Assembly: GCA_947499565.1 (NCBI GenBank)
Contig: CANMOV010000002.1
Coordinates: forward strand, 1 to 64,000
DNA: 64,000 nucleotides
DNA from: an uncultured Croceitalea sp.
GTDB lineage: Bacteria > Bacteroidota > Bacteroidia > Flavobacteriales > Flavobacteriaceae
Direction of reading: 5' to 3'
The stretch's first letter is position 1, and each line of letters starts with the position of its first letter. Of the stretch, positions 7,662 to 15,333 are shown piece after piece. A model generated the notes under the pieces. The model was not told the origin of the DNA. It saw only the letters and a list, made by a program, of their open reading frames with translations, and made no database searches. Position numbers and translations under genes: made by a program.

Positions 7662-7889
7662 CTTTAAGTTAAACTTAGTTTAGACGAAAGTCAAATCACC
7701 AGATAAGATTTTATTTAACAGCTTTAAAACCAGTATCTTTAAGAAACGAAAACATTTGGTTAAAAATGTTGACGATTTGTGAACTCAAATGTATGGTTTT
7801 AAATGATATCATTTAAAATCAAAAAAAATGTAAAACATTGAAAATCAATATATTTAAACATTTTAAAGATTCCTTTAAATGTTAAAAAG

Positions 7890-7961
7890 TAGCCCCGGCA
7901 AGAATCGAACTTGCATCTAAAGTTTAGGAAACTTCTATTCTATCCATTGAACTACGGGGCC
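7890..7961 (-). tRNA. tRNA-Arg (anticodon CCT)
   Basis: The minus strand folds as a 72-nt tRNA: acceptor GGCCCCG/CGGGGCT, D arm GTTC...GAAT, anticodon stem GAAGT/ACTTT with loop TTCCTAA (anticodon CCT, codon AGG), T arm GCAAG-TTCGATT-CTTGC, discriminator A, no encoded CCA. Its 3' end faces the recombinase gene, so it is the probable attachment site of the island. Confidence 0.95.
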
Positions 7962-8031
7962 AATTTTATAGCCATTAAAAATAGTATTTTTGATAGAAAG
8001 CGATTCTATTGGAATAGCATAAATATGTGTT

Positions 8032-8445
8032 ATGGAGACTCATGGATATTCAGGAAGACCCTTAGACAAGAAGTTGGGAATTAAAGAAGGATATGTAATT
8101 AAAGTATTAAACTCACCAAAAAAATATATTGAATTCTTTTTCTCTTTCCCTAAAGATGTCCAAATTGTGCATAGCGAAGAAAAGATCCCAATAGACTTTG
8201 CACATATTTTCTGTACTACGGAGAAAGAACTAGAAACTAACTTTGCCACAGCAAAGAAGAATCTTAAGAAAACGGGAATTCTTTGGGTAAGCTGGCCCAA
8301 AAAGAGCTCTAAAATACCCACAGAAATAGATAAGTTTAAAGTGATGGACTTTGGTCTTAGGTCTGGCTTGGTAGATACAAAAGTAGCTGCAATAGATGCA
8401 GATTGGAGCGGGCATAAATTTGTTTATAGAACAAAGGACAGGTAA
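8032..8445 (+). CDS. DUF3052-family protein
   Basis: 137 residues. The opening (HGYSGRPLDKKLGIKEG) and the middle GILWVSWPKKSSK match the DUF3052 family, small cytosolic proteins of unknown function. No signal peptide or membrane segment. It is the first chromosomal gene beyond the tRNA-Arg gene and precedes moaE-moaC with a 41-nt gap, so it may be co-transcribed, but nothing in its sequence links it to molybdenum cofactor. The ATG at 8032 follows an AT-rich stretch without an evident Shine-Dalgarno site, normal for this phylum. Confidence 0.75.
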   Translation: METHGYSGRPLDKKLGIKEGYVIKVLNSPKKYIEFFFSFPKDVQIVHSEEKIPIDFAHIFCTTEKELETNFATAKKNLKKTGILWVSWPKKSSKIPTEIDKFKVMDFGLRSGLVDTKVAAIDADWSGHKFVYRTKDR

Positions 8446-8486
8446 TCTTTAAATTCTTCACTACCTTTAAATCACAGATTAAATAG

Positions 8487-8927
8487 ATGGATAAGAAGTT
8501 AAAAAATGTGTTTGTAGATGGAGCTATTACTCCAGAGTTTATTGCAAATTCTATAAAAAAACACCAATCAAAAACCACTATTGGTGCTCATGATATTTTT
8601 TTAGGGCAAGTTCGCGCAGATGTAATTAACGATAAAAAAGTTGGTGCCATAGAATACACTGCTTATGAGGAAATGGCGAATCTAAAATTTCATGAAATTA
8701 GAGAAGCCACTTTTAAAAAGTTTGACCTTACTTGTATGCATATTTATCATAGTTTAGGTAAAGTAGAGGTAGGAGAAATTTGCCTTTTTGTATTTGTTTC
8801 TTCTCCACATAGAAAAGAAGTATTTAATGCCTTGCACCATGTTGTTGAAGAAATAAAAAAAGACGTCCCTGTATTTGGCAAAGAGCTTTTCGAGGATGAT
8901 TCCTACCAATGGAAAGTTAATACCTAG
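8487..8927 (+). CDS. moaE: Molybdopterin synthase catalytic subunit MoaE
   Basis: 146 residues covering the whole MoaE fold. It keeps GQVRAD near residue 44, the YTAYEEMA segment and the SSPHRKEVFNALHHVVEEIKKDVPVFGKELF region. MoaE with thiocarboxylated MoaD inserts two sulfurs into cyclic pyranopterin monophosphate to form molybdopterin. Two usual signatures are altered: HRxG is HSLG and WKKE is FGKE, but the Lys of the latter remains. The gene is 8 nt upstream of moaC, so they form an operon. No moaA, moaD or moeA lies in the window, so the pathway must be completed elsewhere. Confidence 0.9.
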   Translation: MDKKLKNVFVDGAITPEFIANSIKKHQSKTTIGAHDIFLGQVRADVINDKKVGAIEYTAYEEMANLKFHEIREATFKKFDLTCMHIYHSLGKVEVGEICLFVFVSSPHRKEVFNALHHVVEEIKKDVPVFGKELFEDDSYQWKVNT

Positions 8928-8935
8928 TAGTTTTT

Positions 8936-9358
8936 ATGGTTGATATAACACAAAAACAAAATACCCATCGCACCGCAATAGCACAGGCAATTGTACAAGT
9001 AGGTTCCCAAGAAACTATTGATGCGATAAAGAACAATACGGTCCCAAAAGGAGATGTATTTGCAATGAGTAAAGCTGCTGGTTTTATAGGAGTAAAGAAA
9101 ACGCCAGAGTTATTACCAGATTGTCATCCTTTACCCATTGAGTATGCTGCTGTTGATTATAAAATTAATGGACTAGAAATTATAGTAGAAGTAACTATAA
9201 AAACCTTTTATAAAACGGGTGTTGAGGTAGAAGCTATGCATGGCGCAAGTGTGGTTGCACTTAATATGTATGATATGCTAAAACCCATTGACAAAGCTAT
9301 TGAGATTCATCAGATTAAACTGCTTAAAAAAACAGGAGGAAAGTCCGATATAGGATAG
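8936..9358 (+). CDS. moaC: Cyclic pyranopterin monophosphate synthase MoaC
   Basis: 140 residues, close to the family's usual ~155. Diagnostic segments are KKTPELLPDCHPLPI (~55-69), the GVEVEAMHGASVVALNMYDM stretch and the following Lys-rich end. MoaC converts 3',8-cyclo-7,8-dihydro-GTP into cyclic pyranopterin monophosphate, the first stable intermediate of molybdenum cofactor synthesis, in the cytosol. The N-terminus starts at the usual MVDIT-like position, so the ATG at 8936 is well supported. It shares a transcript with moaE. Confidence 0.93.
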   Translation: MVDITQKQNTHRTAIAQAIVQVGSQETIDAIKNNTVPKGDVFAMSKAAGFIGVKKTPELLPDCHPLPIEYAAVDYKINGLEIIVEVTIKTFYKTGVEVEAMHGASVVALNMYDMLKPIDKAIEIHQIKLLKKTGGKSDIG

Positions 9359-9511
9359 CTTTTGCTAAAAAACATCCTGAAAATCAATTAAGAATTATCT
9401 TAACTTTAATAAGCAAATGCCTACGACAATGTTAATCTTCTACTAATTACTCAATTTTAACGCAACACTTTCGTTTTTAAATTATCCATTGTTCTATAAG
9501 AATATTAGATT

Positions 9512-9631
9512 ATGAAAATTGAAAATGAAAAGGAATACTTAGAAAGAGTGATTGTTTTTCACCTAATTCTTTTAATAGGTGTGATGTATTTTTTGATACA
9601 ATTAGGTATAAAGATTTTTGAAAATATGTAG
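9512..9631 (+). CDS. Possible 39-residue single-pass membrane peptide
   Basis: An ATG at 9512 opens a 39-codon frame: a charged N-terminus (MKIENEKEYLERV) followed by a hydrophobic stretch VIVFHLILLIGVMYFLI and a short basic tail. This is the layout of a small membrane peptide. There are no neighbours in operon with it, and its stop abuts the decayed epimerase fragment. The frame could be chance in AT-rich DNA, so confidence is low. Confidence 0.35.
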   Translation: MKIENEKEYLERVIVFHLILLIGVMYFLIQLGIKIFENM

Positions 9632-9715
9632 GCAACTTAATTATTTTCCTAAATTCTCTAACATCTCTTTTATAGTTTTCTCTAAATAAAATTCTGGATT
9701 CCAGTTCCAATCTTT
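9632..9715 (-). pseudogene. Decayed 3' fragment of a second threonine-dehydrogenase-like epimerase
   Basis: Read on the minus strand, this stretch encodes TKDWNWNPEFYLEKTIKEML-ENLGK followed by a stop, almost matching the C-terminus TEDWDWKPEFNLEKTTKKML-ENLKG of the intact epimerase at 11429-12370. The homology breaks off about residue 28 from the end and no upstream coding sequence remains. It is a gene remnant, from a duplication or an old second paralogue. Confidence 0.75.
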
Positions 9716-9916
9716 GGTTATTATGGGTTTTCTATGCTCCTATTTCATGAATCGGTAATCGCTTATCTAAATGATTACATAAGCAATTTTAGACCCAATA
9801 ACCAATACATGATTGCTTGTTAGATTACGGCTTAATCAAATGGATTAATTTGGCACATTAAAAGGTTATGATTTAACTATTTTTGCTTGGAGTAGAAGAT
9901 AGCCTATAGTTATTTA
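9716..9916. other. Non-coding remainder of the 9359-9916 gap
   Basis: Apart from the possible small peptide and the epimerase fragment, the gap between moaC and the first PAP2 gene holds no recognisable gene. An inverted repeat GCTTAT/ATAAGC at 9761-9784 is the only structure I see; it has no T-run. Confidence 0.5.
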
Positions 9917-10828
9917 ATGAATTCCATTATGATTATTAATTTTTCTAAAAAGAAAATTCATGGATTAGCTTATCGCTGTTCATATAATAAAGTGTTTTTT
10001 TTGACCCTCTTTTCCATTTTCATTTCTTTCACAATATATGGTCAAGGAAAAATCATGGTGGATCAAGACCAGCAAACCACTTGGAACCTATTTAAATATG
10101 ATGTGGGTAATGTGTTTAAAAGCGTCGGCTATTCGTATACGCGTCCATTGCATTGGAAAGGAGAACAATGGGAAACATTTGGATTTACTGCCGCAGGTAC
10201 AGGTTTGTTATATTTATTTGATGAGGAATCTTCAGAGTTTTTACGAAATCAACAAAAAGTGATACCACAATTTATCCGTAGTTATGGGTCAGAATTTGGC
10301 AGTCCAGAGTATAATTATATGCTTACTGGAGGTGTCTATTTAACGGGGCTATTTACAAAGAATGAAAAATTAAGACGTACGGGAATTTTGTTGTTTGCTT
10401 CTGCTTCTTCGGCCGGATTATTACAACAATTCACTAAATCTTTGGTAGGAAGAGCTCGCCCTATTAGTGGGAAAGGAAAAGATACTTTTGACCCGTTTAA
10501 TTCAAGCAGAAATTATCACTCATTCCCTTCAGGGCATGCTATTCTAGCATTTACCAATGCCTATGCTATAGCTAAGCAATTTAAAAACCCTTGGGTAAAA
10601 GCAGGAATATATACTGTTGGATTAATACCAGGAATTTCTAGAACCTGGGATGGACAGCATTGGCTTTCGGATGTTGCATTTGGCATTGCGATTAGCATTT
10701 TTACAGTGGAATCTATAGATAGGTATCTTGATCGTAGATATACTAAAAAGTATAATGAGCAAGTTAAAAAGCTAAGCTGGAATCTAAATATTTTACCTAA
10801 CCAAATTGGTGTAACCGCTCGCTTCTAA
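9917..10828 (+). CDS. PAP2-superfamily phosphatase, exported or membrane-anchored
   Basis: 303 residues. An N-terminal hydrophobic segment (FFLTLFSIFISFTIYG, ~27-42) is a signal anchor or a signal peptide. The three PAP2 acid-phosphatase motifs are intact: KSLVGRARP, SFPSGHA and SRTWDGQHWLSD, giving the catalytic His pair and phosphate-binding Arg/Lys. Substrates of the family are lipid phosphates or diphosphates. Several in-frame ATGs lie in the first 20 codons, so the start is uncertain. The next gene is another PAP2 protein 25 nt downstream, so they probably form one unit. Confidence 0.85.
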   Translation: MNSIMIINFSKKKIHGLAYRCSYNKVFFLTLFSIFISFTIYGQGKIMVDQDQQTTWNLFKYDVGNVFKSVGYSYTRPLHWKGEQWETFGFTAAGTGLLYLFDEESSEFLRNQQKVIPQFIRSYGSEFGSPEYNYMLTGGVYLTGLFTKNEKLRRTGILLFASASSAGLLQQFTKSLVGRARPISGKGKDTFDPFNSSRNYHSFPSGHAILAFTNAYAIAKQFKNPWVKAGIYTVGLIPGISRTWDGQHWLSDVAFGIAISIFTVESIDRYLDRRYTKKYNEQVKKLSWNLNILPNQIGVTARF

Positions 10829-10853
10829 AAGGCAAGATGCCTAAACAACAATT

Positions 10854-11423
10854 ATGTTAGAGGAACTTATTAGACTGGATGAACAGCTTTTTCTCTTTTT
10901 AAATGGTATGGGTAATAGCTCTTGGGACGACTTTTGGTTGTATTTGTCCCGTACGGTCAGCCTTATTACAATACCTATATACGTACTCATAATTTTTTCA
11001 TCTTATAATTACTTTGGCTTAAAGCGAACAATTATCTTGCTGATTAGCGTAGCGTTATTGCTGTTCTTAACGGAACAATTATCCACACTTTTTAAGAATG
11101 GTGTTGGTAGATTAAGGCCATGTTACAATGAAGAAATAAAGGGCATACTTAGGTTAGTAAAGCGTTATTGTGGGAGAAAATATGGGTATTTTTCGGCTCA
11201 TGCTGCCAATTCGTTTGCATTGGCAACTTTTTATGGTCTGTGTTTTAAAAAGAAAATGAAATCGCTTACTTTTTTTTTAGTACTATGGGCACTATTAGTA
11301 AGTTATAGTAGAATTTACATTGGAGTCCATTTTCCTTTGGACGTATTATCAGGTATTGGAGTCGGAATTTTTTTAGGATGGCTGTTTTTTAAACTATCTC
11401 AAAAAATTAAAATAGATGCTTGA
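10854..11423 (+). CDS. PAP2-family membrane phosphatase (undecaprenyl-diphosphatase-like)
   Basis: 189 residues, an integral membrane protein with about five hydrophobic segments. Motifs are KNGVGRLRP, GYFSAHAANSF and SRIYIGVHFPLDV, in the order and spacing of the membrane PAP2/PgpB group. SAH replaces the PSGH of the previous gene, as is common in this subgroup. The likely reaction is dephosphorylation of undecaprenyl diphosphate or a related lipid on the periplasmic face. It follows the other PAP2 gene by 25 nt and converges with the threonine dehydrogenase gene. Confidence 0.85.
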   Translation: MLEELIRLDEQLFLFLNGMGNSSWDDFWLYLSRTVSLITIPIYVLIIFSSYNYFGLKRTIILLISVALLLFLTEQLSTLFKNGVGRLRPCYNEEIKGILRLVKRYCGRKYGYFSAHAANSFALATFYGLCFKKKMKSLTFFLVLWALLVSYSRIYIGVHFPLDVLSGIGVGIFLGWLFFKLSQKIKIDA

Positions 11424-11428
11424 AGTAG

Positions 11429-12370
11429 TTAACCCTTCAAATTCTCCAACATCTTTTTTGTGGTTTTTTCTAGGTTAAATTCAGGTTTCCAATCCCAATC
11501 TTCAGTAGCTTTAGAATCATTAACACTGCTAGGCCAAGAATCGGCAATAGCCTGTCTAAAATCTGGCTCATAACTCATCTCAAAATCTGGAATATGAGCT
11601 TTAATACTTTTAGCTATTTCTTCTGGAGCAAAACTCATGGCAGCTAGATTATAAGATGACCTTATTTTTAAAGTATCTCCGTCAGCATCCATAATTGAAA
11701 TGGTAGCTCTAATTGCATCATCCATAAACATCATTGGAAGTTTTGTTCCTTTAGTAAGGAAACAAGTATAATTTTTCTCTTCCAAGGCTTTATGATAGAT
11801 CTCTACTGCGTAATCTGTTGTTCCGCCACCAGGTAATGTTTTCCAACTAATTAATCCTGGGTAACGCACACTGCGGACATCAACACCAAACTTTTTAAAG
11901 TAATACTCACACCAACGCTCGCCAGATTGTTTGCTAATTCCGTAGACAGTGCTAGGTTCCATTAATGTATGTTGTGGGGTATTGTCTTTTGGCGTATTTG
12001 GACCAAAAACAGCAATGCTTGAAGGCCAGAAAATCTTAGCTACTTTTTTTTCTTTTGCCAAATTCAAGACATTGAACAAAGAATTCATGTTTAAGTTCCA
12101 TGCTCGCATGGGAAACTTCTCTGCCGTAGCGCTTAACATGGCTGCCATTAAATATACTTCCTCAATCTCGTAATGCATTACCACATCTTCAATGGCTTCG
12201 TAGTTGGTAGCGTCCAATAATTCGAAAGGTCCAGAACTCATGAGACTCTCACTACCTTCTCTAATATCGCTAGCGATAACTGACTCGGCACCATATTTCT
12301 CACGGAGTGCAATGGTAAGTTCTGTGCCAATTTGACCACAAGCGCCAATAATTAAAATGGATTTTTGCAT
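11429..12370 (-). CDS. L-threonine 3-dehydrogenase, epimerase (short-chain) type
   Basis: 313 residues with a Rossmann N-terminus (GACGQIGTEL), the catalytic SSIAVFG...YGISK Ser-Tyr-Lys set, and the PGLISWKTLPGGGTTDYAVEIY stretch characteristic of UDP-galactose-epimerase-like threonine dehydrogenases known from Flavobacteria and trypanosomes. It oxidises L-threonine to 2-amino-3-ketobutyrate with NAD+. Family length is ~315, so it is complete. It is monocistronic, and a short remnant of a close relative lies at 9632-9715. Confidence 0.88.
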   Translation of the reverse strand: MQKSILIIGACGQIGTELTIALREKYGAESVIASDIREGSESLMSSGPFELLDATNYEAIEDVVMHYEIEEVYLMAAMLSATAEKFPMRAWNLNMNSLFNVLNLAKEKKVAKIFWPSSIAVFGPNTPKDNTPQHTLMEPSTVYGISKQSGERWCEYYFKKFGVDVRSVRYPGLISWKTLPGGGTTDYAVEIYHKALEEKNYTCFLTKGTKLPMMFMDDAIRATISIMDADGDTLKIRSSYNLAAMSFAPEEIAKSIKAHIPDFEMSYEPDFRQAIADSWPSSVNDSKATEDWDWKPEFNLEKTTKKMLENLKG

Positions 12371-12435
12371 TTAAAAAGAAGTTAATTGAATAGGGTGATA
12401 AAGATAGCTTATCTTAAAATTTGTACTTTCGTTTT

Positions 12436-12933
12436 ATGCAAAAATTGTTTATTTATTTTGTTTTAGCTACGGTAATTTTTGGTTGTAAAAAGGAAGTAAA
12501 ACCAGAAGTTGTTGACGATTTGGCTGCCAAATTTGTTTCCTTTCAAAACACGCCTAAAACGCAAACCATTAACCCAGAAGCAAATGGAATACTTAGTGCT
12601 TGGCCAGAGTTTCAAGAATTTCAAAATAGCTTTAATCTAATGTATAGAGCTGAAAACAATGAAGATTTGGTGTTGGCAATTGATGATCTACTAGAGAAAG
12701 AAAAGGGATTAAGAGAATCAAAATATCCAGGAGAATTTGATAAGACCCAAATTAAGAGTAGACAAAAAGTACTGCGCACGTTTCTTTTAAAGGTAAAGGC
12801 AGGATTAGCAGAAAAAACCGAATTAGAAGAGCCCTTAAAACAAATGTTGGTTGCTAGAAACGCGTTTCGGAATCAATTTAACACCATTATCAGTAATAAA
12901 TTGGACACTAAATTAATTTTAGATGAAAGTTAA
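12436..12933 (+). CDS. Hypothetical lipoprotein
   Basis: About 165 residues from the ATG at 12436; a TTG 15 nt upstream would overlap the putative -7 element TACTTTCG (12424-12431), so I prefer the ATG. The N-terminus MQKLFIYFVLATVIFGC is a lipoprotein signal with Cys as the lipidation site. The mature part is helical and charged with no domain I recognise. The next gene starts 11 nt before its stop, so the two are an operon. Confidence 0.7.
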   Translation: MQKLFIYFVLATVIFGCKKEVKPEVVDDLAAKFVSFQNTPKTQTINPEANGILSAWPEFQEFQNSFNLMYRAENNEDLVLAIDDLLEKEKGLRESKYPGEFDKTQIKSRQKVLRTFLLKVKAGLAEKTELEEPLKQMLVARNAFRNQFNTIISNKLDTKLILDES

Positions 12934-13423
12934 CTTTTTCCTTATCCTCTTATTTTTGAGCAGTACGCTGCTTTTAGGACAAGAATCCGAAAAACAGCTA
13001 ATAAATGATGTTTTAGATTCGTGGCATAAGGCAGCGGCTGAAGCAGATTTTGAGGCTTATTTTGATAAAATGACTAAAGATGGGGTGTTTTTAGGCACAG
13101 ACGCTACCGAAAATTGGCAAAATCAAGAATTTAAGGATTATTCAAAGCCACATTTTGATAAAGGAAGGGCTTGGAGCTTTACCGCTGTGGAAAGGAATAT
13201 CTACCTAGCCGAAACTGAACATTTTGCTTGGTTTGATGAACTTTTAGATACACAAATGAAACTTTGTAGAGGTTCTGGAGTCTTGCAAAAAGTAAATGGC
13301 ACATGGAAAATTGCCCATTACGTTTTATCAATTGCGGTACCTAACGAAAATGTTACCGAACTTATTTCGATTAAAAAGGAATCAGATAGTATTTTGACAA
13401 AAAAGCTAAAAGCAGCGTACTAA
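12923..13423 (+). CDS. Secreted NTF2/SnoaL-like protein
   Basis: 166 residues with a signal peptide (MKVNFFLILLFLSSTLLLGQ). The rest matches the SnoaL_3/DUF4440 fold: an opening helix INDVLDSWHKAAAEADFEAYFDKMTKDGVFLGTD-like, then W-rich strands and VLQKVNGTWKIAHYVLS at the end. Such small cone-shaped proteins bind ligands or act as accessory domains; no catalytic role can be assigned. It overlaps the upstream lipoprotein gene by 11 nt and converges with another NTF2-like gene, 1 nt apart. Confidence 0.75.
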   Translation: MKVNFFLILLFLSSTLLLGQESEKQLINDVLDSWHKAAAEADFEAYFDKMTKDGVFLGTDATENWQNQEFKDYSKPHFDKGRAWSFTAVERNIYLAETEHFAWFDELLDTQMKLCRGSGVLQKVNGTWKIAHYVLSIAVPNENVTELISIKKESDSILTKKLKAAY

Positions 13424-13424
13424 T

Positions 13425-13886
13425 CTATTTTGTCTCGGAAACTGAAAATTTAGGAGGTGATTGCCATAATACATTTACAATCATCCACTTTCCGTTTTCT
13501 TTCATTAAACTTAGATAATCTATTCCCCATACAGCGGTTACTTTGGCGCTTGCCGTTTTGTCTGAAACTTCAAAAATGACTACTTCTTTAGGGGAATTTT
13601 TAGTAGTTCTGCTTCCATCAGCATTCCATCTTTTTGCTAGATCAACAAGTTTGTCAAAAGGCATTTCTAATTGCTTGGAATAAGCCATATCATCGTCCTT
13701 AAAATAAAACCCTGTTTTACGAACACTTTTATGGACACTTCTATACGCTAAGGTAGTATCAGCCTTATAAAAAGTGTTTATATAGTCTAAACACGCTTCT
13801 TTAACATTAGTGATTTCAGTTTCGGCGTTTTGAGCGCTTAGTGAAGCAACTACTAGTAGGGATAAAAGAGTAAAAGTTCGTTTCAT
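13425..13886 (-). CDS. Secreted NTF2-like protein (lumazine-binding-like)
   Basis: 153 residues with a signal peptide (MKRTFTLLSLLVVASLSAQ). The mature part opens with EITNVKEACLDYINTFYKADTTLAYRSVH-like helices and closes with YLSLMKENGKWMIVNVLW, the pattern of nuclear-transport-factor-2/Lumazine_bd_2 proteins. The function is unknown. It is transcribed alone, upstream of a clear bidirectional hairpin that separates it from the TPR gene. Confidence 0.75.
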   Translation of the reverse strand: MKRTFTLLSLLVVASLSAQNAETEITNVKEACLDYINTFYKADTTLAYRSVHKSVRKTGFYFKDDDMAYSKQLEMPFDKLVDLAKRWNADGSRTTKNSPKEVVIFEVSDKTASAKVTAVWGIDYLSLMKENGKWMIVNVLWQSPPKFSVSETK

Positions 13887-13976
13887 GAGATGAGTTTTAG
13901 TTGAAACTAAAGATACTAGAAGTATTTTTTTAAAGTTTAAAATAGATGTTAAACTTTAGCAATCAATAAGTTGCAT

Positions 13977-14007
13977 AAAAAAAGAGGCTGTATAGCCTCT
14001 TTTTTTA
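13977..14007. terminator. Hairpin terminator
   Basis: AAAGAGGCT (13981-13989) and AGCCTCTTT (13994-14002) form a perfect 9-bp stem with a GTAT loop, flanked by A- and T-runs. It stands just after the stop of the leftward TPR gene (14026) and serves that gene; its symmetry would let it work in both directions. Confidence 0.85.
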
Positions 14008-14025
14008 TTTTAGTTGAACAAAAAT

Positions 14026-14721
14026 TTATTCTTCAGTTTTAGGAGCTTGTTTTCTGGATTCTAAAGCTTGCTTGCTTAGACTTGCCAAATTAAAATTTGG
14101 GTCAATCTTTAGCGCTTCATCCATATAAACTATAGCGGCATCAATATCCTCTTTGTTCTTATTAAACTGCATTAAACCTTTTAAATGAGTGAATGCTGCT
14201 TTTAAAGAAACTTCGTAGGGTTGTTGGCGCTCATAAAAAGCATATTTCATATCATCTTTAGAATTGGTTAATCCGTATTCAATATTGGTTTCTGCACCGT
14301 TATTATCACCTAATTGAATTTTTAAATCTGCTAATTCATATGCTACATAGGGCGTTGGGTTGCGTTTAAACATGGTTTCAAAATGCACAACTGCTCTTTG
14401 TGGTTGATTTATGGCTTTTAGCGAAACTGCTTTTATTTGAACTGCTAAATCAGAATCCGTAGGAGTACTTTCAATACCAATTGTATTTAACGCCTGGAGG
14501 TTTTGGTTATTCTTCATATAAACAAAGGCAAGTGTATCTCTGCGCTGTTGCGATGGTTCCAAAACGTTTAAGTGTGTTAATGCATTAATTACACCGTTTA
14601 CATCACCTTGTAATCTCATTTCCTTATAGAAAGCTTCATAATGAGATAGCAAATCACTTTTTGATTGTGCATTACCAATAACAACGGCAAAAAATGCCAA
14701 TACTAGAAGATTTTTTTTCAT
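14026..14721 (-). CDS. Secreted TPR-like protein
   Basis: 231 residues with a signal peptide (MKKNLLVLAFFAVVIGNAQ). The remainder is helical with TPR-like pairs, for example AVVHFETMFKRNPTPYVAYELADLKIQLGD-like and AIVYMDEALKIDPNFNLASL-like repeats. TPR proteins are protein-binding scaffolds; the partner is unknown. It is monocistronic and followed by a strong terminator hairpin. Confidence 0.75.
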   Translation of the reverse strand: MKKNLLVLAFFAVVIGNAQSKSDLLSHYEAFYKEMRLQGDVNGVINALTHLNVLEPSQQRRDTLAFVYMKNNQNLQALNTIGIESTPTDSDLAVQIKAVSLKAINQPQRAVVHFETMFKRNPTPYVAYELADLKIQLGDNNGAETNIEYGLTNSKDDMKYAFYERQQPYEVSLKAAFTHLKGLMQFNKNKEDIDAAIVYMDEALKIDPNFNLASLSKQALESRKQAPKTEE

Positions 14722-14803
14722 TTGTTTTCTTTTATGGTGCGGCTAAACTATAAAAATATTAGCTAACAGGCTGTTAAAGAAAACCCTATGTTTTAAAACA
14801 AAA

Positions 14804-14828
14804 AAAGATGCTTTTAAAGCATCTTTTT
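14804..14828. terminator. Hairpin terminator
   Basis: AAAGATGC (14804-14811) pairs with GCATCTTT (14819-14826) and is followed by T residues. It lies between the leftward gene starting upstream of 15236 and the TPR gene, and closes transcription of the former. Confidence 0.75.
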
Positions 14829-14849
14829 CATCAGCAATTATAATTTTTC

Positions 14850-15236
14850 TTAAATAGCCATATAGGTAACATCTTTATTTGCATAATCTCTTAATAGCCG
14901 TGCATAAAATGCTAAACTTTTCACATCTTGTTCCAAACAGGAGCGTAATAAGTTGCATATGCTTTTAAAAGAGAGGTTCATAGGAACTGTCGCAATTACA
15001 GTATTTACTTTGGAGTGACTATAATCTTGATCATCGATAACAATATCCATTGTAACCCTATTTCTTTTATAATCAATAGTAATATCTGCAGCATTGTAAT
15101 ATTTCTTTAGAATGGCCTTGTGAAGCTCTCTAGATTTCTTTTTTGTTGAACAACTATTTAATATAAGCCGTTCTATTTCTATTAAAATCTTGGTCCCCAA
15201 TCTTGAATTTTCCATAACTCTATCTTTTTCTACCAT
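14850..15236 (-). CDS. Hypothetical protein
   Basis: About 128 residues from the Met at 15236; an upstream ATG at 15263 would add a hydrophobic MFTFFIYTF and an ATG at 15215 would remove seven residues, so the start is not settled. No domain recognised. The sequence has helices rich in Leu and basic residues, a VTMDIVIDDQDYSHSKVN strand stretch and two internal Cys. It is transcribed alone, and a terminator hairpin follows. Confidence 0.6.
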   Translation of the reverse strand: MVEKDRVMENSRLGTKILIEIERLILNSCSTKKKSRELHKAILKKYYNAADITIDYKRNRVTMDIVIDDQDYSHSKVNTVIATVPMNLSFKSICNLLRSCLEQDVKSLAFYARLLRDYANKDVTYMAI

Positions 15237-15333
15237 AAAGGTATATATGAAAAACGTAAACAATTGAAAATCAATATGATAATTAACTTAAAATATTCTT
15301 AATTGTTGCCAAATTACGCACAAGTGTAGTGAA

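Noticed and set aside
1..7890. Second copy of the tRNA-Arg 3' end as the other island boundary
   Set aside because: I searched by eye for the GCAAGTTCGATTCTTGC-like sequence on both strands in 1-7890 and did not find one; it should lie outside the window.
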